A model generated the notes under the pieces. It worked only from the letters and a program-made list of their open reading frames with translations, was not told the DNA's origin and made no database searches. This document shows, one piece after another, positions 7,452-15,368 of a DNA stretch of 64,000 bases. The DNA comes from CAYNST01 sp964434105 (lineage in GTDB: Bacteria; Pseudomonadota; Gammaproteobacteria; Pseudomonadales; Cellvibrionaceae), in NCBI GenBank assembly GCA_964434105.1, contig CAYSTJ010000019.1:1-64000 (forward strand), written 5' to 3'. Position 1 is the stretch's first letter. Every line of letters starts with the position of its first letter. Both the position numbers and the translations under genes were made by a program.

Positions 7452-9419
7452 CTAAAGTTCTACCTGAAAGGGTGAGGCCGGCAGCCCTTCCGCATTGTAG
7501 AGGTTGCTGTCCGGATTATCTGCCCATGCATAGCGAATGCTAACGGGGCGTCTGTTTTCCGGTATCTGAAGTACGACCGTAGTACCCCGGATCTCAGCAT
7601 CAACCGTCCGGTAGCCTTCGTCCCTGGTTGCGATCTCGAATCCCGATACAGTGGTCCCTTCAGCGCCGTCTGGATGAGGACCGGTGGAGAGACGCGGCCC
7701 AGTGTAATCGAACTCCAGCACAATATCTCCGCGTGATTTTTTGACCCGTTTGAGCAGCGGACCGTTCTTGAGCCGGGTTCGGTCTCCGTAGACCAGATGT
7801 TCGGCTAGTCGCCACAGCCTCTCCGCAACGGCTTTTTTATTTCGGGGATGAATATCATCCGCGTCGCCAATATCTATTGTGACAGCCATGCCTGTCTGCG
7901 GCATATCAAGGGCCTGAGTCTGAGCGAATCGCAGCTCAGCCCACCGGCTCTCGGTCGGCTCGTCCGTGCGCGGGCCATAGTTTGCGAGCTGCACGTACAA
8001 AAACGGCAGCTTAAGGTTATTCCATTTTAAACGCCAGCTTGCCAGTAATGTTTTGAAGAGCGGCGCATAGGTGGCCGCATCATTCACATTGCTCTCTCCC
8101 TGATACCACAGAAATCCGCTAATCGGAATGCCCTGAATAGGGTGAATCATTGCGTTATACAGCACACCGGCCATGCGTTCGGGATGCTGCATGGTCGGCG
8201 GAAGCGCAGGCTCAAGTACATCGTTGTAATACCATTCTCCTTCGAGGTTCAAGGTGAAATCTTCGGCCTTTAGCCACATATGACCTTTTGTACCCAAGGC
8301 AACGTCGTTGGATTGCGAATTCAGAATCCGAACGGCGATCGCGTTGTTGCGTTTGCGCAAAAGCGCCGGATCAATGTCAATTACCTTGACAGCTTCGTCA
8401 CTGTCTTTAAATGCGACTTCTTTACCATTAAGAAAAACCCATGCCGTGTCGTTAATTTCGCCGAAAGACAACTCTGCGGGCAGTGCATATTGGGCCGGCC
8501 AGTCAAACCGCTTACGAAACCAGACAATATTGCCAGGCGATTTTTCGCCTGGCAGTTCCGTTTCTGGCCAGGCGCGCTCGTAGTAATGGTGCAGATGAAT
8601 GCCCATTTTACGGAAGGATTCGTTGTCCTGAATAATTTCCAGCTTGCGGGCCTGGTTCGTCTTATGACGATCGAAACGGGATTGCCATATAGCGGCTTCA
8701 TTGACAAGACTCCGGGCCTCATCGGCATACGCATCCAAATGCATCATGTCATTCGGATCGATCCACGCCTGCGCTGGACTCCCGCTAACGGCAACATCAA
8801 TCACGCCCACCGGTACTTCTTTTTCAGTGTGGTTTTTTTTTGCAAAATACCATGCGAGACCGGAAACTTCAGCGGCATTTTCGGCCGATGCGATACGCCA
8901 TTCACCACCTTGCAAATCCTGCAGTGGCGTTGCAGAATAGCTATTATCCACCTCGAAAAAGCGAATTCCGGGCAGCTCGGCATCCTCAAGCTCCCCTTCA
9001 TAACCCTCTACGCCTTCCAGGTTCCATTCCATATTGGACTGACCACCCGCGAGCCACACATCCCCAACCAGTATATTCTGGACGGTTTTCTGGTAGTTCC
9101 CTGTACTTATTCGGAGCGTATAGGGGCCACCGGCACGCAAAGGAGGCAGCTCGACCTTCCAGTATCCGTTTCTGTCAGTCTTCGCTTTACGGGTTTTCGA
9201 CGCCAGCTCGACACTGACACGTCGATTCAGTCGGCTCCAGCCCCATACGGGAATTTTTTTGCCCTGCTGCACCACCATGTTATCGGAAATGATAGCCGGC
9301 AGTATGATCGGCCCTTCAGGACCTGCCTGATCCCCGGCGATCGCTGGCGGAACGGTTAGCTGTAAAATGAGAAGGGTCGCCATACCCCATAAATAACCAT
9401 ACAACGGTATTGTCGTCAT
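7452..9419 (-). CDS. Secreted SGNH carbohydrate acetylesterase (sialate O-acetylesterase-like)
   Basis: This predicted esterase of 655 residues removes O-acetyl groups from sugars. The signal peptide covers about 1-29 (cut near PPAIA-G), so it is exported. Motifs are the nucleophile block LAGGQSNMEW (serine 128), the block GFLWYQGESN at about 436-444, and DDIHPRNK, which carries the catalytic histidine at about 524. A jelly-roll module resembling a glycoside hydrolase 2 sugar-binding domain (about 295-395, with WVFLNGKEV) is inserted into the esterase domain, as in the sialate-esterase-like xyloglucan/mannan deacetylases of plant-polysaccharide degraders. Directly upstream of the mannanase, it most likely deacetylates acetyl-glucomannan. 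Sialic acid as substrate is not supported by any neighbouring gene. Confidence 0.85.
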   Translation of the reverse strand: MTTIPLYGYLWGMATLLILQLTVPPAIAGDQAGPEGPIILPAIISDNMVVQQGKKIPVWGWSRLNRRVSVELASKTRKAKTDRNGYWKVELPPLRAGGPYTLRISTGNYQKTVQNILVGDVWLAGGQSNMEWNLEGVEGYEGELEDAELPGIRFFEVDNSYSATPLQDLQGGEWRIASAENAAEVSGLAWYFAKKNHTEKEVPVGVIDVAVSGSPAQAWIDPNDMMHLDAYADEARSLVNEAAIWQSRFDRHKTNQARKLEIIQDNESFRKMGIHLHHYYERAWPETELPGEKSPGNIVWFRKRFDWPAQYALPAELSFGEINDTAWVFLNGKEVAFKDSDEAVKVIDIDPALLRKRNNAIAVRILNSQSNDVALGTKGHMWLKAEDFTLNLEGEWYYNDVLEPALPPTMQHPERMAGVLYNAMIHPIQGIPISGFLWYQGESNVNDAATYAPLFKTLLASWRLKWNNLKLPFLYVQLANYGPRTDEPTESRWAELRFAQTQALDMPQTGMAVTIDIGDADDIHPRNKKAVAERLWRLAEHLVYGDRTRLKNGPLLKRVKKSRGDIVLEFDYTGPRLSTGPHPDGAEGTTVSGFEIATRDEGYRTVDAEIRGTTVVLQIPENRRPVSIRYAWADNPDSNLYNAEGLPASPFQVEL

Positions 9420-9508
9420 CTTCGGTCCATTTTTTTGACTGTGAGCCGGTTTGTCAGCGCCTGCAGCTCGCAGGTCAACTACAACCAGCTTTTATTATTA
9501 AAATCGTC

Positions 9509-9729
9509 GTAACTATTCAGCCCACGCCCCGATTTGCCCCTTAATCTACATATAAAGCTGCGTTAAAAAATGGTCAAAAACCTGTCGGGAACAGGTTTGA
9601 ACGCCTGCCCAGACGGCCCGGAGGCGGAAGCGCAGGATGCGCGGCGTATATACACGGATAAACTCACATTTTTCGCCTTGCTCTGAGCAAATCTGGACGC
9701 AATCTGAACAGACGCGCGCTGAATAGTTA
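9509..9729. mobile_element. MITE copy A (full-length form)
   Basis: Non-coding element of about 220 bp. The left end GTAACTATTCAG (9509-9520) is matched by the inverted right end CTGAATAGTTA (9719-9729). The direct repeat ATTAAAATC flanks it at 9497-9505 and 9730-9738, consistent with an 8-9 bp target duplication. The interior shares long identical stretches with copies at 18080-18220 and 54192-54404, including CACGCCCCGATTTGCCC, GCGTTAAAAAATGGTC and TCTGGACGCAATCTGAACAG. There is no transposase. End sequence GTAA and 8-bp duplications are properties of the IS66 family, which is my inference for the mobilising system. Confidence 0.8.
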
Positions 9730-9870
9730 ATTAAAATCAGGGATTGCCGAACGGAATGCTCTGTCACATGCACAGGCTGCTTCAGCGAACGATACATCGG
9801 GACGCCTGGAATGTTACGTCACCCGATACCCCCGGCGATGCGCTGATTCACACATACGTAACGGATTAAC

Positions 9871-9893
9871 CATATTGCGCCCGGTGCAATATG
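9871..9893. other. Hairpin downstream of the epimerase gene
   Basis: A perfect 8-bp inverted repeat, CATATTGC / GCAATATG, with a 7-base loop lies 30 bases past the stop of the epimerase gene. No T-run follows on the minus strand, so it is either a weak terminator, an mRNA-stabilising structure or a protein binding site. Confidence 0.45.
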
Positions 9894-9922
9894 ATCAGGC
9901 AATCCGCCGGGTGACGGGATTG

Positions 9923-11146
9923 CTAAACCCCCTCGCCGCGGAGGATGCGATACATCAACATCGTTGCCCGCCCGTTGTGATAAGGCGCCTTCCATGCGCC
10001 CGCCTTGTATTCTGCTGCCGCGCCCGCCTCGTGACGACTGCTCCAGTACCATTCGCCCGAATCTTTATCGATAAAGCTCTCCTGAATATGTTCCCATACT
10101 TTGAGCGAAGCTTCCAGATAGTTTTCGCCGGCGCCTAAAGCCCACATGTTGGCCAATCCGACCATGGCTTCCGCCTGCACCCACCAGCAGCTGCGGGTAA
10201 AGGACCGGCTATTCCAGTCGTAAACGTCGCCCATGGCGCCGTTGCCCAATATACCTTCTGCGCAGGCGACACTCGCCAAACGCTTTACATGTTCCATATA
10301 CTGCAGTACCTGCGGGTACTGACCACGAAGGCTTTTGACGGCTTTGTGGATAAGCCAGCTCGACTCGATATCGTGCCCAAAAGAGTATGCGTTTGATCGG
10401 TCCGCCCAGTCCTCCGAGAAAAACATACGCGTGTGCCCTGAATCCATATCCACGATGCGCTCACAATATATTTCCAGGATGTTTCGCAGTGCCGGTGCAA
10501 TCGCCGATTGTCGCTCCTGCTGCAGGGACGCCGCATTATGTAAAGCCGTGTAGCCTTCCAGAATGTGAAGGTGTGTATTCATGGTCTTCGGGAAGTTGTC
10601 TTCTTTTTCGGACAGCCGAACATCCAAAAGCTTACCCCAGGTTCGCGACGCTGCTTCAAAATACCCATTGTTTTCCCTATCCAGCGCATGTCGCTCGAGC
10701 AATCGATAATTCTGCAAGGCAGTATTCAGGACGCTCTCGTCGCCCGTCAACCCGTAGTAGGCACTCAGGCCATAGATAAAAAATGCTTGTGCATAGGAAT
10801 GCTTGCGCCCGTCCACCAGGTTCCCGGCAGAATCCACCATCCAGAATACGCCGCCATATTCCCGATCCCAAAAATGCTTGATAAGGTACTGATAAGCCCG
10901 CTGCGCGGCCTCCCAATACGCGGGGACAGGCTCGATTCGGGCCAGTTCTGAGAAAAACCACAGGATTCGGCAATTGAGAATAACGCCCTTATCAGCCCCT
11001 GCCCTTGGCGAATTGTCCTGCCCTACCTCCCCATAGAACCCGCCGTGAACGGTATCAATGGCGTATTTGATCCACCAGTCGGCAATCGCCAGGTACTCCT
11101 GCCTGAACTTGGTGGCGGCCTGCGGTCCAATGGCCGAAGTCGTCAT
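9923..11146 (-). CDS. Cellobiose/mannobiose 2-epimerase (AGE family)
   Basis: This enzyme epimerises the reducing-end sugar of beta-1,4-disaccharides at C2; here the likely reaction is mannobiose to mannosylglucose in the cytosol. The protein of about 407 residues has the (alpha/alpha)6 barrel motifs of cellobiose 2-epimerases: NTHLHILEGYTAL, SFGHDIESSWL and KAPYHNGRA, which supply the catalytic histidines. There is no signal peptide. Two in-frame ATGs exist, at 11158 and 11146. The second overlaps the TGA of the GH130 gene (ATGA), so I use it. The adjacent GH130 mannosylglucose phosphorylase uses its product, which strongly supports the mannan role over cellobiose metabolism. Confidence 0.9.
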   Translation of the reverse strand: MTTSAIGPQAATKFRQEYLAIADWWIKYAIDTVHGGFYGEVGQDNSPRAGADKGVILNCRILWFFSELARIEPVPAYWEAAQRAYQYLIKHFWDREYGGVFWMVDSAGNLVDGRKHSYAQAFFIYGLSAYYGLTGDESVLNTALQNYRLLERHALDRENNGYFEAASRTWGKLLDVRLSEKEDNFPKTMNTHLHILEGYTALHNAASLQQERQSAIAPALRNILEIYCERIVDMDSGHTRMFFSEDWADRSNAYSFGHDIESSWLIHKAVKSLRGQYPQVLQYMEHVKRLASVACAEGILGNGAMGDVYDWNSRSFTRSCWWVQAEAMVGLANMWALGAGENYLEASLKVWEHIQESFIDKDSGEWYWSSRHEAGAAAEYKAGAWKAPYHNGRATMLMYRILRGEGV

Positions 11147-12330
11147 GCCTGATCCCATAACGTCCGAATTTCGAGATTACGGGCGATCAGATCACACCGA
11201 ACCTGAACCGATTTTGCGGTGTACAGCCGGTCCTCCGGCGTATTTTTCACGTAATCCAGTAACTGGTCAATCGTCGACGTTGCGACGTGCATACGGGTGT
11301 CGGATGAGGCATAGTAAATGAATACGTCGCCTTGCTCGTTGACGGTCCACCCGTTGCAAAACACAACGTTGGAAACGTCCCCCACCCGCTCTTGTCCTTC
11401 AGGCGCAATAAAGTGGCCTCCTGGCCTGTGAGTCACCACCCATGGCCTGTCCAGCGCCGTCATAAACATATACAGCACGTAGCGTAGGCCGGCCGCGGTA
11501 TTCCGTACCCCATGAGCAAGGTGCAACCAGCCGTCTTTTGTCTTGAGTGGCGCCGGCCCCTGACCGTTTTTCAGCTCCTTAACCGTATGGTAAACCTTCG
11601 TGTCGACGATAGTTTCTTCTTTCAGTTCGGCGCTTGTCATATCGGCGGTCAACCCCCATCCAATGCCGCCCCCGCTCCCAACACTTATGAATCCGTCCTG
11701 CGGACGCGTATACAGACCGTACTGCCCGTCTATAAATTCAGGATGCAGAACTACGTTGCGCTGTTGTCCCGATCGGGTTACCAGGTCGGGCAAACGTTCC
11801 CAGCTAATCAGATCGCGTGTGCGGGCTATACCACACTGCGCCTCAGCAGCTGACGTATTACCCGCCTGATGAAGGTCTTTTCTTTCCGTACAGAACAGGC
11901 CATAGATGTACCCGTCCTGGTGATCCGTAAGCCTCATATCATATATATTTGTGTCCGGGCGATCCGTTTCCGGCATTGTTATCGGATAATCGCGGAACTG
12001 GAACCGGTCAACCCCTGAATCGCTTTCGGCTACCGCGAAAAATGATTTTCGGTCAGCACCCTCCACTCGCACAACCAACACATGCTTTCCGCCTCTATAG
12101 ATGGCGCCGGCATTAAAGGTAGCGTTAATCCCCTGACGCTCCATAAGCCAGGGATTGGCGGTAGCATCAAGGTCATATTTCCAGAAAACCGGCACGTGGC
12201 GGGCTGTTATGACGGGGTTGATCCAACGTTCGTAGATACCATTGCCAAGCGGTTCTTTGGTATTTTTCCTGCTGATTAGTGCTTCGTATTCTTCTTTCAG
12301 GGCCTTCAATCGGGTTTTGAAATGCGACAT
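11143..12330 (-). CDS. GH130 4-O-beta-D-mannosyl-D-glucose phosphorylase
   Basis: Phosphorolysis of mannosyl-beta-1,4-glucose yields mannose-1-phosphate and glucose in the cytosol, saving ATP compared with hydrolysis. The product of about 395 residues has the GH130 five-bladed propeller sequence, including NPVITARHVP, the NAGAIYRGGK strand, and NIYDMRLTDHQDGYIYG with the conserved proton-relay aspartate at about 131. The sequence SHFKTRLKALKEEYEALISRKN-like N-terminus is the usual one of subfamily GH130_1, which supports the ATG at 12330 over the ATG at 12345. It is the first gene of a two-gene unit with the epimerase. A palindromic operator candidate lies about 170 bases upstream. A mannooligosaccharide phosphorylase (GH130_2) is the main alternative. 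Confidence 0.9.
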   Translation of the reverse strand: MSHFKTRLKALKEEYEALISRKNTKEPLGNGIYERWINPVITARHVPVFWKYDLDATANPWLMERQGINATFNAGAIYRGGKHVLVVRVEGADRKSFFAVAESDSGVDRFQFRDYPITMPETDRPDTNIYDMRLTDHQDGYIYGLFCTERKDLHQAGNTSAAEAQCGIARTRDLISWERLPDLVTRSGQQRNVVLHPEFIDGQYGLYTRPQDGFISVGSGGGIGWGLTADMTSAELKEETIVDTKVYHTVKELKNGQGPAPLKTKDGWLHLAHGVRNTAAGLRYVLYMFMTALDRPWVVTHRPGGHFIAPEGQERVGDVSNVVFCNGWTVNEQGDVFIYYASSDTRMHVATSTIDQLLDYVKNTPEDRLYTAKSVQVRCDLIARNLEIRTLWDQA

Positions 12331-12774
12331 TAAAACGGGTCCCATGCAAAGGAATTAAAACGGGTTTGTACCGTGAACGTTGCCGCTGAACTGGTTGTCC
12401 CTGTTCGCTCGGCCATCTGTTTCCGGTATAGGATCGGCGGGCCGGCCGGGTCACCTCGGTTCCATCATTCACAGCGTACTTGCGGAGATATCAAAAGTAA
12501 CCGGTTACAAAGCACTTTTCCAGCTTTTCTTGTCAGGTTTTTCAGGCATCCACCTGCTAACTACAGGATCACCACCAGAATACAACCACAAAATTGGCAA
12601 AACATGGCCCATCAGTCAGCGGGGGTCGCAGGCGGGTTGAACCAGGAATGTTCGATGCCCGGCTGCCTCCAAAGACCGAGACGTTTGATTCCAATAATTA
12701 AAAAGACTGGTCGACCGCGATTGTATGGTGTAGATTCAGGCTCCCTGCACATACAGACATTCAACAAGGTTCAA
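12331..12774. other. Divergent control region between GH130 gene and lacI
   Basis: A 444-bp non-coding interval between divergent genes. It contains one perfect 12-bp palindrome (12497-12508). I do not see convincing sigma-70 hexamers for either direction, and the lacI frame is open upstream of its ATG only by chance. This region should hold promoters for the phosphorylase/epimerase unit and the regulator. Confidence 0.6.
12497..12508. promoter_or_regulatory. Candidate LacI-family operator
   Basis: The perfect palindrome GTAACCGGTTAC, with a central CG step, has the size and symmetry of LacI/PurR/CcpA-class operators. It lies between the divergent lacI-type gene and the GH130 gene, about 167 bases upstream of the latter. 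I infer binding by the adjacent regulator. Confidence 0.6.
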
Positions 12775-13770
12775 ATGTCCAATATTCGCGATGTTGCGAA
12801 AGCCGCGGGAGTTTCCGTTGCTACTGTCTCCCGAGCGCTCTCCAGCCCTGAAAAAGTTTCAGAATCTGCATTGCAGAAAGTCCATGAGGCCATACGGGAC
12901 ATCGGTTACCGCCCCAACCTGTTGGCGCGCAGTTTTCGTTCCGCCCGATCATACTCCATCGTCGTGCTGGTGCCGGACATCACCAACCCGTTTTTTGCCC
13001 AGGTCATCCAGGCCATTGAGGACCGGGCCCAAAAAGCCGGTTATGCCGTGCTATTGGGGGATACACGCGAGCTGTCAAAGCGTGAACAGGAATACGTCAG
13101 CCGCGTCGAAACCCGCCTGGCTGATGGCGTAATACAGCTTCGGCCACATTCTATGAGTATGAATGAACTGAATATCCCCTGGGTTAATGCCTGCGGCTGC
13201 GAGAGCACCTCCGGGCCATCTGTACGCATAGACAATATTGGATCCGCGCAGAAAATTACCGATCACCTCATTGAACTCGGACATCGACGCATTGCGGTGA
13301 TTGCAGGCCTGAAGGACAATCCGCACAGTATCGAGCGGCTGGCGGGCTATAAGGCGAGCCTGCATAATGCCGGCATTCGCTTCGATCCGGACCTTGTCGT
13401 TGACGGGGACTTTACACTCTGGTCGGGCCAACAGTTGACGCACGCGCTTATCAAGCGTGAACCGCGGCCGACTGCTGTATTCTGCATGAGTGACCAAATG
13501 GCCATTGGGGCCATCCAGGCCATCAAGGCTGCCGGGCTTGGCGTGCCTGATGATCTTTCTATCGCGGGGTTCGATGATATTCAATTCGCCCGATACTGGG
13601 AGCCACAGATAACGACAATAGCCCAGCCAGCTGAACAGCTGGGTATCCAATCTGTTGAACTTCTGCTACGAATTATTGAAGGTGGCGAGGATTTGAGCCA
13701 GGTTGAAATCGTGCTGCCAACTGAATTTGTTGCGCGTGACAGCACCGCCCCGCCCCCGGCTTCGGTCTAA
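12775..13770 (+). CDS. LacI-family transcriptional regulator of the mannan locus
   Basis: A 331-residue sugar-responsive repressor. The N-terminal helix-turn-helix and hinge (SNIRDVAKAAGVSVATVSRAL, about 2-55) are canonical. The periplasmic-binding-protein-like effector domain follows (about 60-325: SIVVLVPDITNPFFAQV; FCMSDQMAIGAIQAIKAAG; SIAGFDDIQFARYWEPQITTIAQP). The ATG at 12775 starts the HTH, so I reject the longer open frame beginning at 12373. It is divergent from the GH130-epimerase unit and converges with the AGE isomerase gene with overlapping stop codons (13767-13770). The effector is probably a mannan breakdown sugar, by context only. Confidence 0.9.
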   Translation: MSNIRDVAKAAGVSVATVSRALSSPEKVSESALQKVHEAIRDIGYRPNLLARSFRSARSYSIVVLVPDITNPFFAQVIQAIEDRAQKAGYAVLLGDTRELSKREQEYVSRVETRLADGVIQLRPHSMSMNELNIPWVNACGCESTSGPSVRIDNIGSAQKITDHLIELGHRRIAVIAGLKDNPHSIERLAGYKASLHNAGIRFDPDLVVDGDFTLWSGQQLTHALIKREPRPTAVFCMSDQMAIGAIQAIKAAGLGVPDDLSIAGFDDIQFARYWEPQITTIAQPAEQLGIQSVELLLRIIEGGEDLSQVEIVLPTEFVARDSTAPPPASV

Positions 13771-14942
13771 TCCTGATTCCCGAGTTGCGCGGGATTTATC
13801 GGTAGCCGCGACTCCAGAACGTCGCCCATATCAATCGCCAGATTGACAATGTGGTGCAGGTTACCCGCGTAGCTTCGTTTATCAAGGGGCTTTAGCCGGG
13901 CGTCAACGCTGTCGGAGACTGTGCCAGGTACACCGGGATCAAGGAAGACGGCGAAAAGCTGGTCTATTGAAGAAAGCAATATTGGCAACGCCAGGGTATT
14001 GCCGTTTACCGCCTCCATGAGGCTGGCTCGAGACAGCTGGATCAATGATGAGCACGGAAATACCGCATCTGTCGCCGTTCTCACGAATATTCTTTCCGGT
14101 ACCAGTCCGGACGCCCCCTCACCCCGGATGGCCTGCATCAGATTTTGGTATATTTCATTTGCTGTTACCCGCAACTTTGCGTCAATATCGGAAACCTGAT
14201 GCAATAAAGTAATGAGTGACAGGATATCTGCGGGGCGTACTTCGGGGTTTTGCGGGTCGGGCGACCAATCCGTGCGGCGCAGTTCGGCCAGTGACTGCAG
14301 GTTGCCCCTATAGATTTCGTTATGCAGCAAATCGAAAAAGTCCGTTGCACAAATAAGCCATTTATTTTTTCCCGAACAGCGATAAATAAAGAGAAATGCA
14401 TCACACAGAGATATCTGCGTGCTGAGTCGCAGATGTGCCTGTGCAGCACTTCTATCCACCAGCCCTCCAGCCGGATGTTTATATTCCTTTTCCAGCCATT
14501 CGAAAATATTGTAGCTACGTCGCAGTTCTGATCCGTCCCGGTATGCATACCAGGCAGCGGCACTGCTTGTCATGAACGCGGCGTGGTCCACCGCATGATA
14601 ACTCGGATCAGCAATGTTCAGCGTATTGTCCAGTTTGTGAACAAAACCATCGCTACGGCACAATGATGTACCCAGCAGGCTTGCAGTAGCGGTCATCTTT
14701 TCGACGTCGGGCTGCATTCCCTGAAGCCAACCTTTTGATTCCGCAAGGGAAAAAGCGTTTATCTGCTGAGCCTGCACGGCGAGGCTACGGTCCGAATCCC
14801 TATCGGGGGAACCATCAGCGTACAGGTATTCATAGGCAAAACCCCGCGCCCGGTCGAGCCCGTTGCCACTCCAAAGCGGCAAGGCGCTCTCTACCAGCCA
14901 GCCTACCAGCCGATCATGTGATTTAACTAATAGCTCTCTCAT
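13767..14942 (-). CDS. AGE-family isomerase/epimerase, probably mannose isomerase
   Basis: A protein of about 391 residues with the N-acylglucosamine 2-epimerase (alpha/alpha)6 fold, distinct from the cellobiose 2-epimerase type at 9923-11146. It has LWSGNGLDRARGFAYEYL near the N-terminus, DNTLNIADPSYHAVDHAAFMTS in the middle and SYAGNLHHIVNLAIDMGDVLE near the C-terminus. The pattern resembles aldose-ketose isomerases such as D-mannose isomerase or YihS, which would convert free mannose to fructose. The ATG at 14942 is preferred; the frame runs on to 15020. Its stop overlaps that of lacI in convergent orientation. Substrate assignment rests on context; N-acylglucosamine or mannose-6-phosphate substrates remain possible. 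Confidence 0.72.
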   Translation of the reverse strand: MRELLVKSHDRLVGWLVESALPLWSGNGLDRARGFAYEYLYADGSPDRDSDRSLAVQAQQINAFSLAESKGWLQGMQPDVEKMTATASLLGTSLCRSDGFVHKLDNTLNIADPSYHAVDHAAFMTSSAAAWYAYRDGSELRRSYNIFEWLEKEYKHPAGGLVDRSAAQAHLRLSTQISLCDAFLFIYRCSGKNKWLICATDFFDLLHNEIYRGNLQSLAELRRTDWSPDPQNPEVRPADILSLITLLHQVSDIDAKLRVTANEIYQNLMQAIRGEGASGLVPERIFVRTATDAVFPCSSLIQLSRASLMEAVNGNTLALPILLSSIDQLFAVFLDPGVPGTVSDSVDARLKPLDKRSYAGNLHHIVNLAIDMGDVLESRLPINPAQLGNQD

Positions 14943-15120
14943 CCATTGGGTCTCAACGCTAATCCTGATGACGCTATCTGGGATGCCCCCCGGGGGGGTA
15001 TCTCCACTCAATGTTACCAACTACGGTTCAAAGATAGGCGGTAATACGTATAAAAATAGTTAAAAAATAGGGATTCGCAGCATGGACCGAACCAATCCCC
15101 GGGGCAACCGTTAAATGGGT

Positions 15121-15149
15121 TTGCCAAATCGAAAAAAAATGTTCATAAT
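15121..15149 (+). promoter_or_regulatory. Sigma-70 promoter of tRNA-Pro(CGG)
   Basis: TTGCCA (15121-15126) and CATAAT (15144-15149) are spaced by 17 bases and lie 17 bases before the tRNA 5' end. A GC-rich discriminator (TCGGCGCC) follows the -10, as is usual for stringently controlled stable RNA promoters. Confidence 0.8.
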
Positions 15150-15166
15150 TCGGCGCCTTACAGGCT

Positions 15167-15243
15167 CGGAGAGTAGCTCAGTCTGGTAGAGCACTGCCTT
15201 CGGGAGGCAGGGGTCGCAGGTTCGAATCCTGTTTCTCCGACCA
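15167..15243 (+). tRNA. tRNA-Pro (anticodon CGG)
   Basis: A complete 77-base cloverleaf. The acceptor is CGGAGAG pairing with TTCTCCG and encoded ACCA. The anticodon arm is CTGCC-TTCGGGA-GGCAG, giving CGG at 34-36, so it decodes CCG proline. The T-arm contains GGTTCGAATCC. Nothing suggestive of an integrated element follows its 3' end. Confidence 0.96.
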
Positions 15244-15368
15244 ACTTCACATTCCCGCAGCGTTCAGGTCCATTGAATCCATCAATATCTGGCCGAATGC
15301 CCCAGTCATACCCACACTGAATCAACGTATTCGGGTCTCCGGGGCTGAACCATAACATAGATTCAGGC

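Larger units (their letters stand above)
9420..9922. other. 503-bp gap inside the mannan locus
   Basis: No credible gene is present. The gap holds the mobile element at 9509-9729 with its flanking duplications, and a hairpin at 9871-9893. A CCGGTT-centred sequence at 9444-9452 weakly resembles the palindrome upstream of the GH130 gene. It separates the epimerase/GH130 unit from the esterase/mannanase unit, which probably needs its own promoter here. Confidence 0.7.

Noticed and set aside
9546..9797. Minus-strand 83-residue open frame across MITE copy A
   Set aside because: Most of it lies in the element, and the equivalent frame is not kept in copies B and C. No ribosome binding site.
12373..12774. 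N-terminal extension of the LacI-family gene
   Set aside because: The family begins at the helix-turn-helix (ATG 12775), and the upstream part contains the operator palindrome.
14985..14997. CCCCCCGGGGGG palindrome upstream of the AGE isomerase gene
   Set aside because: A homopolymer-type palindrome with no T-run or operator features; it may be chance in a GC run.
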